Shown here: positions 42,098 to 50,314 of the stretch, piece by piece
How positions within the stretch are numbered: the first letter of the stretch is position 1
How the letters are laid out: every line of letters starts with the position of its first letter
NCBI RefSeq assembly: GCF_020360975.1
Contig: NW_025408673.1
Location: 1 to 64,000 of the forward strand
Direction of reading: 5' to 3'
DNA: 64,000 nucleotides
Origin: Hirsutella rhossiliensis
Lineage: Eukaryota; Ascomycota; Sordariomycetes; Hypocreales; Ophiocordycipitaceae
Notes under the pieces: model-generated
The model's database searches: none
The model's input: the letters and a program-made list of their open reading frames with translations, nothing else
What the model was told of the DNA's origin: nothing
Translations under genes and position numbers: made by a program

Positions 42098-42697
42098 ATG
42101 CTCGCATCGGGGCACTTTTCGAACAACCAAGCAGGGCAGTTGAAGGTGCTAGTCGTTCTGACATCCACGGATGTGGTTGATAAGCAGGAGCCGGTCACAC
42201 CGTTGAGGCCAGATCAATGCTCGACGCCAGTCAAGGAAGACAAGAAACGGAGGGTCAAGCAAGAAGACATAAGCCCAGCCTCTAGACGCAAGAAGCGCGT
42301 CAAGCAAGAGGAGCAAGTCAAGGAAGAGATACGCGTCAAGATTAAGCACGAAGAGCCCGTTTCAACTTCATCCTGCCAGAGCCCGACACGCGACGAGCTT
42401 GGATATACTGCCAAAGAAATTGTTGGACATGGGGATGCGGTAGGCCTTGGTGAGCTGGAAGATCCACTATGCGATTTAGTGTTTGGCAGTGACCCTAGTG
42501 GAAAGGTGTATAAAGGCGTGGTGGCCGAAGGAGTCGAAGTGGACGAAGAAGATAGAGAGGAGGAGACAAGTTTTGTTCCGGAGTTCGTAAGAAACCGAAC
42601 CAACTCATCAACGAGCCGAGCGCTAACTTCAACAGGTAAACCCGGAGTCAATTTCCCAAGCCTTCAGGGAAACTCAAACTCGACTGTCCGACACTAA
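42098..42697 (+). CDS. Accessory gene B, basic/acidic protein with repeated VKxE motifs
   Basis: A frame of 199 residues. After an unremarkable start it contains KEDKKRRVKQEDISPASRRK, KRVKQEEQVKEEIRVKIKHE and an acidic C-terminal half (VDEEDREEETSF). The repeated V/I-K-x-E/D tetrapeptides (VKED, VKQE twice, VKEE, IKHE) fit the SUMO-acceptor consensus, and the Lys/Arg runs resemble nuclear localisation signals, so a nuclear role is plausible. No domain recognised. The start is uncertain, and it may be the 3' portion of a longer, intron-containing gene. Confidence 0.4.
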   Translation: MLASGHFSNNQAGQLKVLVVLTSTDVVDKQEPVTPLRPDQCSTPVKEDKKRRVKQEDISPASRRKKRVKQEEQVKEEIRVKIKHEEPVSTSSCQSPTRDELGYTAKEIVGHGDAVGLGELEDPLCDLVFGSDPSGKVYKGVVAEGVEVDEEDREEETSFVPEFVRNRTNSSTSRALTSTGKPGVNFPSLQGNSNSTVRH

Positions 42698-42969
42698 CGC
42701 TGCTAAAGCGCTTCCTCCAGCTCACTCTACACGCTTCAAGGGTGCAAAGATCCCTACAACGTTTGCTATTCGATATAGGAAAAGGAAGGATTGACTACTC
42801 AGGCTCCCCATTCGAACCATCGCTATCCTCCCGTCATCACTTACCGGTATTTTCTCCATGTCGCTTCCTGCACGTCCTCAAACCCAAGCTCAACAAGTGG
42901 CTGCTCTGCTGGTTCCCCATCTCCAAATTCACCTTCTCGGGCTTGATTTGCTTGCTCAAGTAATGCTTG

Positions 42970-44564
42970 CTATACGCGCTTAGATTGGTCAACTCGCAAA
43001 TAAATAGTATGTCTTACATATTCAGCAACGCCTCCAGTTGGCGCTTTACGGTATGCCAGCGTAGGCTGTCGGCCACTTTCGATATGTTGAATTATCTTAT
43101 CTCGAAGACCAAGGTAAAAACGCTTGAAAGGTCGCAACTTGTCCGGCTCCTGGTGAGTTCCAAGGACTACGTGATCGTAGCCCATTTCAAGGAGAACTTG
43201 GCGGCACCAGTTCTTTGTCTCCGGCTCCAAACTCGTGCTAATGTCAATATCAGCCAACGGCCGCTCCATTTCGTCTAGAATGGAGCGGTCAATCGGGATA
43301 CCCCAATTGCATGCCTTGTCTGGGTCGGGGTAATGGTAGTTCATCCAGGGCTGGCCGTGGACCACATGGGGACGGTTCTTTTGGAGGCGTATCCGATGAA
43401 GATTCCACGCCTCCACGAAGTCGAAGAGTTCTCGGCGTAGTAAGTCTTCGAAGACGGCGTAGATGGAAATCTGATCTTCCAGCATATCGCCGTCGAAGTC
43501 CCCGTCCCTGGCGAGTTCTCCAAAGTAGTCTACCTACTGCCGGGACGAGACATGCAGCATGCGCTCCCACCAACTCTCGATCTTAACGTTCTTCGTACTT
43601 GGAGCCGCCTTGTACGAATCCTTTAGTCGATTTCCTTGTTGGAAAACTTGCCCATGCCATTCCACTCGCCCGTCTGTTGCCAAGACAAAGTTCCAGTGTG
43701 CTGCTGCGACCAATGGCGTTTCGCTCCCTGTCTGCTTGCAAATACCATGGCCGAAAGCCGTAGGCGCCACACGCGGCCAAGTACTGCTTCAATACGCTCA
43801 AAGCGGTTGTAGCGGAGTGGCCAATATAAAACCAGATAATGTTGCGCGAGTATGCATCGATTGCTGCATATATCTCGAATCCATACGCCTTGAGCTTGTC
43901 GTGACCGTCAATGCACCACTGGTAGTTTGGTCCTGGGACAAGAAACTGTCCCTTCTTCCTCCGAAACATCCTTTTCGGAGTTCGACCTCATTTGGGAACA
44001 TGATTTTGTACATCGCAAAGAGGGGTCTCGGGACCCAGAGCTGCTTTTGCTGACGAAGATAAGGCTGAGAAGGCTTTTGCCATATCCCGAAATGGCATTG
44101 GACCGTCGCGTCATCTCGATGATAACCTGTTCTGTCTTTTCCAGCAACACAAGGCGCTCCTCGTCACTATTGAGCCTGCGTACCCAGCGGCGGTCCGGGT
44201 GAAGTCTGATGCGCTTTAGACCTCGTTTCGTGATCGGCCAGCCTTGTCTTTGTAGCACGCTCAGCGTCTGCTTCTCGGTAAGCCCAACGCGAAAGATCAG
44301 GTCACGGATGGTTTCTATCAGCTCTGGAGTTTCTTTGGTACGGGCTTGCTGGCGCGGGAGACCCCAGTTTGCGATTCGGCGAGAGAGTGTACTGAGATTG
44401 ACGGCGACATGGTAATGCTTCCGAAGCTTATACTTAATCTTGCTTCGCGAGACACCGTTGAGGTATAGATGAGTGATATAGTTACGGTATTGATCGATTG
44501 GATTGGGCGGACGTGCCATTGTTGCCGGTAACGTCGAAGGGATGGTGATTTTCTTGGTCCTCAT
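42970..44564 (-). pseudogene. DDE integrase-type transposase, frameshifted
   Basis: From the start at 44,564 (or 44,516, MARPPNPIDQYRNYI) the N-terminus is helix-turn-helix-like (VSRSKIKYKLRKHYHVAVNL, then LIETIRDLIFRVGLTEKQTL). The catalytic core has WCIDGH (Asp codon 43,907-43,909), a strand ending LQAD (Asp codon 43,730-43,732) and VKIESWWERM (Glu codon 43,576-43,578), a D-D-E set like eukaryotic integrase-core proteins. The C-terminal half (43,485-42,970) is intact (FVEAWNLHRIRLQKNRP). Breaks: apparent single-base losses in A runs near 44,075-44,078 and 43,972-43,975, a frame change near 43,728, and a TAG at 43,534-43,536. The integrase fold inside inverted repeats with a 6-bp TSD supports a cut-and-paste transposase. 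Confidence 0.8.
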
Positions 44565-44787
44565 GCCAGGAAAAAGGGGGACAGCGATATAAATTGACTT
44601 ACCGCGTTTTCCCGCAGCGGTGGTGCCGCTGGCCCGCAGCGGCTTAGTGCCAGGGGGCTGTTCGTGGAACGGTTACCAAACCAGGAACAGATCGACGCTG
44701 CTCACCCGCAAATATTTACAGAACCCAGATCCCTTCCAACCCTAGTTCCTACCTTTCCTTCTGTATCATCATTGCCGTGGAAAGCCA

Positions 44788-45548
44788 ATGGTCAGCAGCG
44801 TTGTCATGTCCACAGCAGATCCCGCTATCGTAAGTGAAACTGCAGTCGCTGGCCCGATGGATGGGGACTCGCCCAGCAGGAATAAAATAGTCAAGGGTAG
44901 AGGATTGGTCCGACTCAACGCCCGCAAATCCACGGCCAAGATTACCGTACAATCCAATAAGTTCTTCTATGAAGAAGAGGCGGCTGCTAACTTGCTCGCC
45001 CGAGCAGAAGAAGAAGCAGACAAAAAGGCCCTCCCGTCGGCTCGGTGCGAGACTTCCCATGCCGTCCTTGCGTCACACGCGCCACCAAGACTCCCGGCCA
45101 TGAATGTGCCTCCCAGGACAGTACGTTGATTGTCCCCTGTAGTATATGTCTGCCTCACTAATTTGCCGGGATAGATACCGGTGCTGCGTGCTGGGACTGC
45201 GCAAAGAACGCTCACACGTGCAGGCCAGTATGAGACCTTTGTTTGCTCCAAAGAAGCGAGAAATTAATCGAGTTGAATGTTCTAGGTCCCTGCTGGGGCT
45301 GTTGCTGCCGTGCGTGCCTTTGGGACGTGAATCGGCATCTCAAGCTTGCAGATGCCGAACCCGATGACACCTGGCGCATCGCTGCGCAGCGAGCAGCACA
45401 ACAGCTACGTGCTTGCGGTGGTAGTGCGGCTCCTTCTACCGCTTCAGGACCAGCTCCCGCTTTGGCCCCCGAAGAGCGGAAGCTTATGGCGTTAGAAACC
45501 ATCGCTGAGGCTGCTCGGCTCTGGATTGTGAGCGAACTGAAGTTGTGA
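44788..45548 (+). pseudogene. Accessory gene D, cysteine-pair protein with introns
   Basis: From ATG 44,788 (or 44,806) an N-terminal region with KFFYEEEAAANLLARAEEEA leads into a cysteine-rich part in a shifted frame: FPCRPCVTRATKTPGHEC. The frame change coincides with an A5 run at 45,022-45,026. A 54-bp intron (45,121-45,174, GTACGT...CTCACTAAT...ATAG) then joins to GAACWDCAKNAHTC, a second C-x2-C-x6-C cluster. A further intron near 45,219-45,284 and a frame change near 45,325 precede LADAEPDDTWRIAAQRAAQQ and the end at 45,548. The two cysteine clusters suggest zinc binding; the family is not recognised. It lies between the transposase and the right inverted repeat. Confidence 0.45.
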
Positions 45549-45861
45549 GTTGCATTTTGGCTGCTAACTGGATATATAGCAGCTTAACAAGCCGGAGGAT
45601 GAGGACGAGGAGAATGTATAGATAGAATAAGGGAACACATTAAAGCGTTGGAATTACCGTGCGGTATTTTCGCCATAGGCGACTGATATGTTTGTGACGA
45701 GAGACGCGCTGCTGGTCCGCAGCGGCCCCGTAGCTGTGACTACACCTGCCGTAACGCCAAATTTTCCAACGAAGTTGGGCCGAGATACATAGACCAATGT
45801 ACCGTGGGGCGGGCCGTTCATGCCGCTAACCCATTTTGACTCTCGCGCGGTGACTTTTTGG

Positions 45862-45894
45862 GTTTTGCAACAGTGACCCCTATAGCCTGCCGTA
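45862..45894. repeat. Right terminal inverted repeat (33 bp)
   Basis: Ends GCCTGCCGTA; followed by TSD CAGTAG (45,895-45,900). Confidence 0.88.
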
Positions 45895-45900
45895 CAGTAG

Positions 45901-46603
45901 CGCTGATCTAAGACTCTATAGTCAATTCAGGCTCTAGATACCGCATTCCGACATGCTCTACGTCCAGATTCGTTCTGTATCCAGTTGTACTTTTGCTAGG
46001 CAGATCGTTGGCAATTTTCGAATGCTTGTCGAAGCCTCACAGGTTAAGCTTAAAGCCTTACGTAGTGTCCATGAAATGCCTTAAACGCTCAAACTCATCG
46101 CAAGACCTTCTACCTGGCATAGCAATCTGGATTTTCGCGTCATTTCCAAGTTCCACCCTACATGCTAAGTCGAGACTTGTCTTGGGGCCGGCTTAGCTGA
46201 TTCGTGGGATTGCCAAATCGGAGACGCCTGCAGGGGTGTTTTCGACTCCTACTTGGGTTTTCAGCTTCCAACGATGTTGTTCTGGGCTTGAAAGCTCCTA
46301 CCATGCGTTACAGTCCGAGTGAAATTTCATTAGTCAAGTCCAAGGGCTATATCCTCTTCGGGCTAGGGCAAGTGCATCTACGACACGCGTTATGCACCTC
46401 TTCCTGTTGTTGATTGCCAATCCTTCGAAACTGAGTAAGTCTGAGTAAGACAGTGCCCAAGGCCTACGGCTTGGAATAAAAGCAACCTGGATCCCTCTTT
46501 GCAATCACCTCTCGTGTTGATCCTTACACTCTTTCGTCTCTACCAATGCACGCGCAGACGTCGACTCGGAAGCAGACTTGAAAACACCTTATCCCAATGC
46601 GAG
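45901..46603. other. Intergenic; upstream region of the methyltransferase gene
   Basis: No supported gene. Continues the flank interrupted at 40,271 by the transposon. Confidence 0.45.
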
Positions 46604-47281
46604 ATGGCATCTCCACGGAATGAATGGGAGAAACGCATCTCGGAGCTCATCGTTGAGTCTAAGAAGCACGAGACCGCATACCTCGAGCGCATTGGGAGCT
46701 TCGCCGTATACATCCATCCCACCGTATACTCCCCAAAGTACTTCCCCGAAACTCTTTGGTACGGTGAGAGTCTCCCCTCAATCGTCCAGGGAAAATCGTT
46801 TCTTGAAGTCGGCGTTGGCTCGGGGCTCGTGTCCCTCCACCTCGCCGCATCCGGCTCCACCGTCGTAGGTGTCGACATCAACCCTTACGCCGTCGAGACG
46901 ACTCGAATGAATTTTAAGGCCAACAGCCAAGCCGGCTCATTCTTCGTGAGCGACATTTTTGGAAACGTCTCTGGAACGTTTGACTTTATCTTCTGGAATC
47001 ACCCATGGCAGATTGACGCGAGTATTCCGCAGGAGTTAAAGTCTGAAAAGACATTTGACGAGGACTACCGGCTCCTAAAGCGATTCATAGCTCAGGCCAA
47101 AAATTATCTCACCGAAGACGGATCAATTCTGCTAGGAACGAGTTCCTACGCTGACTTGGAGGCCATGGTGGCCATCTACGCCGCCAATGGATACGCTCAC
47201 GAGATTGTTCGCCAAGGCCAGCGATCCATCGGAAAGGGCGTGATAGAAGAGTATTACATCGTTCAAGTCCGACAGTGCTAG
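46604..47281 (+). CDS. Class I SAM-dependent methyltransferase
   Basis: A 225-residue intronless frame from Met at 46,604 (MASPRNEWEKRISEL). An in-frame ATG at 46,499 would add 35 basic, unconserved-looking residues and is less likely. Motif I FLEVGVGSGLVSLHLA (about 66-81) binds S-adenosylmethionine, VVGVDINPYAV (about 87-97) carries the acidic residue contacting ribose, and DFIFWNHPWQ (about 127-136) occupies the place of the NPPY motif found in methyltransferases acting on planar nitrogens (HemK/PrmC, N6-adenine types), here with His in place of the first Pro. The substrate cannot be told from sequence; a glutamine-N5 or small-molecule methyltransferase are both possible. It reads cleanly next to decayed neighbours. 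Confidence 0.85.
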   Translation: MASPRNEWEKRISELIVESKKHETAYLERIGSFAVYIHPTVYSPKYFPETLWYGESLPSIVQGKSFLEVGVGSGLVSLHLAASGSTVVGVDINPYAVETTRMNFKANSQAGSFFVSDIFGNVSGTFDFIFWNHPWQIDASIPQELKSEKTFDEDYRLLKRFIAQAKNYLTEDGSILLGTSSYADLEAMVAIYAANGYAHEIVRQGQRSIGKGVIEEYYIVQVRQC

Positions 47282-47900
47282 TTCACAGAAGAGCACCTTG
47301 TCCGTTTCCGTGTAGTGTCGTTGATTTAAGTTGTTGAAAGCTACAAGTGCAGAGCGCGGCTCCTAGCAGCTGCGCAGGGACTGTGCGTGGAACCTAGCAG
47401 AGCGAACAGGCAAGGCACAATAGAAGAAACCAAACGGACACATACATTGCCCGTTTTCTCGTCCGCTGTGGGGGTATTCGTTTCATCTTAACGTAAGTTC
47501 TTACGCTTCATCGACGCTTTCTCCAGGCAACTTAACGGTGGCCCTCGTCCGACAAAACACAAGCCTGACCATACTGTCCCATTTTCCAAGGCCCCTTCAG
47601 CCGCCCTTTGGCTTGGGAGCATATTCTAGGTCTCTATACAGAATTGGGCTGGGAGATTGCTTGCAATACCTGAGGGCAGTCCCCTTGTACTTTGCGCTGC
47701 AGTTACTTGGGTCTGTACATCCCACTATATAATAAGAAATAGTTTATAGCCCTCGAGGGCCTGGACTACATGCACTCACAAGGCCATGTTATACACACAG
47801 GTGTGTAGAGGTCCCTTTTATGAAGTCGGGAGAAAAGAAAATGTGCCTAGCAGCAGATGGGTATCTGTGGGTACTTATCAAAACAGGCCACGCTCGAGAT
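47282..47900. other. Intergenic, no supported gene
   Basis: Only short frames. It lies between the 3' ends of the methyltransferase (plus) and the P450 relic (minus). Confidence 0.5.
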
Positions 47901-49064
47901 TCAATGCACAATGGCAATCATCGTCGTGTCGTGGAAATATTTCTGCATCACCTGCTGAAAAGCCGCGTCGGGCTGCGTCACACATGCCTTCACATCTCGA
48001 CCCGGTGACACGACACCGCCACCGACGAATATTGCCAGTGGCCGAGCAAAGGTCAATGAAGGGTTCCCCTTCTCGTCCAAAAACCTAGAAAATCGATCTC
48101 AAATACCAACAGTGTTCACGCCACTGCAATGAGAATTTCCTGCTTAGCAAATACTCTCCCGGGACACAGCCCCTTGCCACACCCATACGAAAATGATTGG
48201 TCTGCGACACTTGAGGCAAAAGCAGGCTTCCCCGTTTCTGGATCCTCGCGCACATGTCTTGCTTCACAGAATTCGTTAGCAGGCGGGTGAAAGGTTTCGC
48301 CATCACGGTGGATCGGCCAGGCTGGGTACATGAGGATAACCTTGACCGGAACCACTTGTTCTGTCTCGCTGATGGGCGCTGTCACTTCTTCGTCTTGCTG
48401 CCTCAGAAGAATAATGTCGGTGTAAAGGCATAATACCTCGAGGTAAATACTTTGAAACAGTGACAAAGTCATCAATCTGGGAGCATTTATCTTCCCATCG
48501 TCCGATTGCACCAAAGTAAGTTCTTCATGACGCTGGGAGAGAGAGCCCCGCCGTCGTAAGGAGCCAATATGTGCATGAGCATCCATAAAAGTGCTGGTAT
48601 CGCATTTGTAAAAAGTGCGAAGAGGAGACCAAACTCCATGGCCACCACTCCACGAGGCGAAAGGTCATGCTTCTGGCTCTAGAAGCGTTGTACTCGCACG
48701 ATGCTGCTGCCTAGAAGTGCATCCCAACATGCTATACCAAAGATTAGTGGCTCCTTGTCAGGACGAGAAGCGAATTGAGAATACCAGCGGCCCAACCCAT
48801 CTAGATCATTTTTCTGAGCTTGGTAGGCCTCAGTGATCATGATTCGCAGCACCCCGGCGTAAAGAAGAGTGAGCCCACTTTCGACGGCGGCCAATTCGTC
48901 CGATTCTGGACATGTTTCTACCAGAATTTCGCCGAAGAGCGCTGTCGTGAAAGCGTTGAAAACGCGATCGCGAGTCCACCTGCTTAAGCCGACTTCACCG
49001 GATTGGGTTCCTTGCTCCTCGAACTCATTTTGTATTCAATGCAAAATCGTCTAGCCAGTTCGTC
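47901..49064 (-). pseudogene. Cytochrome P450 relic, N-terminus missing
   Basis: The minus strand carries the P450 C-terminal part. An I-helix-like segment (MEFGLLFALFTNAIPALLWM) near 48,640-48,580 is preceded by a TAG stop and upstream sequence reaching about 49,064. The heme loop F-S-Y-G-C-G-K-G-L-C-P-G-R lies at 48,155-48,193 (axial Cys codon 48,164-48,166), then a tail FLDEKGNPSLTFARPLAIFV and an end at 47,901. The heme frame is cut by TGA soon after AKQEILIAVA, and the tail requires a frame change at the A5 run 48,079-48,083. The membrane anchor and first half are absent. Fold resemblance is to fungal P450s of the CYP7/CYP8-like group (recall only). It abuts the cyclase relic head to head. 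Confidence 0.8.
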
Positions 49065-49076
49065 AGCGCACTCTGG

Positions 49077-50314
49077 GTGGAGGATATAGCTCCGTTCCGA
49101 GCGCTTGAATTCCCGAAAAGCAGGGTTGAAGCTCGCGCTGTCTCTGGAATCAAGACCAAATATTCTTTGCGGGCATTGTATCCAGATGTCGACGATACGG
49201 CCGCCGCCATTCTCGCGCTGATCAGACATGATCCCGAAGCGACCAGGTCCACTGAAGACCCCCGGGCCGGCATATGGATCTGCGGAACGCAAAATAAGGA
49301 CGGCGGATGGGGGCATATGACCGAGACAACGGCAAGCTGTGGTTGAACAAGATACCATTCAGCGACGTGAATGCGCTGTGCGATCCTTCTGTAGCCGACA
49401 TGAGCGGGCGAGTCGTTGAGGCATTTGAACTCATGCTGAGGGCATCCAGAATGCTCCCATTGACGTGCTACTCTCAGAGCGCATCTCAACAGCGAGCGAG
49501 TGGAGCCGCTACGCACTACTTGGCAAACACTGATGGTTCGGTCGGTGGGGCTCCAATTACATCTATGGGACTCTCAAACGGGTGTTTTGAGAGCGCATGG
49601 GGAAGTGATCAGGGGCAATAAATTGATATGACAAATGTGCATACCCTCCTTCGAGCTATGTAAGACCCAAGGGGGTATTTATACGTATAGATACCCCTTC
49701 CAGACCCTGATATAGCTGCTAATATAGCCCTACCCCGATGATCTAGATGTCCTGATACCAGATTGCAACTTCCCTTGGCTTCAATGCGTAGTGATGGGCT
49801 ATCCTTGTGTTGATGTGTGTGTGTGGCTTCTTGGGCCCTGCTTACACAGGCATCCCTTACCTAATTGACGGTTGTTGCCCAACAGGGACATTGGGACGAG
49901 TAATGTCTTGTGCGGTCTCCAGTACTTTGCAGACGGAAATGACCGAGTCCTCGAGATGATAGCATCTGCCACGAGCTGGCTGAAACAGGTTCAGAGCGCA
50001 GACGGCGGCCGGGGTGAGGACCTTGAATCTTCTCGGCATATATCCGTGGCTGGACATGGGCCATCCAAGCCTTCGCAGACTGCGTGGGGTCCCATGGGAA
50101 TCTTGACCATTTGCGTTCCCGGGGACAAAGTGGTGACGTCTGCTGTGCTGCATTTGACTAGGACCCAGATGACGGACACTGGAAGCACTGGAAGCGGTGG
50201 TTGGAAGGAGACAAGGCCACCGCAGCTCGGTTTCCAAACGTCCTCTACCTCAGGTATTCACTTTACCACCATTATTTTCCCTTGATGACTCTGGGCAGAT
50301 ACCTCGACCATTAA
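49077..50314 (+). pseudogene. Squalene-hopene-cyclase-type triterpene cyclase relic (C-terminal half)
   Basis: The class II cyclase acid motif D-V-D-D (codons 49,185-49,196, in YPDVDDTAAAILAL) is followed by a QW-type repeat (QNKDGGWG, about 49,290-49,312) and, after a frame change at the G5 run 49,309-49,313, by KLWLNKIPFSDVNALCDPS. Next come WFGRWGSNYIYGT in a third frame (about 49,534-49,571), a 326-bp insertion, then SNVLCGLQYFADGNDRV (from 49,898), AGHGPSKPSQTAWG and a C-terminal FPNVLYLRYSLYHHYFPL ending at 50,314. This order matches squalene-hopene cyclases, about 700 residues long, of which the first half is missing. When intact the family cyclises squalene to hopene-type triterpenes. 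The gene is dead. Confidence 0.85.
49572..49897. mobile_element. 326-bp insertion in the cyclase relic
   Basis: Conserved cyclase residues N-Y-I-Y-G-T and G-T-S-N-V-L, adjacent in the family, are separated by 326 bp. TGGGAC stands on both sides (49,566-49,571 and 49,892-49,897), like a 6-bp TSD. Inside is a 31-nt near-palindrome around TATACGTATA (about 49,668-49,698). No terminal inverted repeats were found; a degraded MITE or SINE is possible. Confidence 0.45.

Larger units (their letters stand above)
40278..45894 (-). mobile_element. Integrase-type DDE DNA transposon with accessory genes (IS3EU-like), 5,617 bp
   Basis: Terminal inverted repeats of 33 bp (40,278-40,310 and 45,862-45,894) match at 30 of 33 positions: TACGG, then GGC, then ATAGGGGTCACTGTTGCAAA. 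They are flanked by a perfect 6-bp duplication CAGTAG (40,272-40,277 and 45,895-45,900). Inside are a minus-strand transposase with a retroviral-integrase-like DDE core (42,970-44,564) and three plus-strand genes (41,079, 42,098 and 44,788). Six-base duplications and TAY ends are what I recall for the eukaryotic IS3EU superfamily; that label needs a search. Subterminal motifs recur (GCGGTRTTTTCGCCA near 40,577 and 45,660; CCGCAGCGG near 44,613, 44,635 and 45,717) and may be transposase-binding sites. Confidence 0.8.

Noticed and set aside
40278..45894. A Starship or Helitron
   Set aside because: No DUF3435 tyrosine recombinase and no Rep/helicase; inverted ends, a 6-bp TSD and a DDE integrase core point to a cut-and-paste element.
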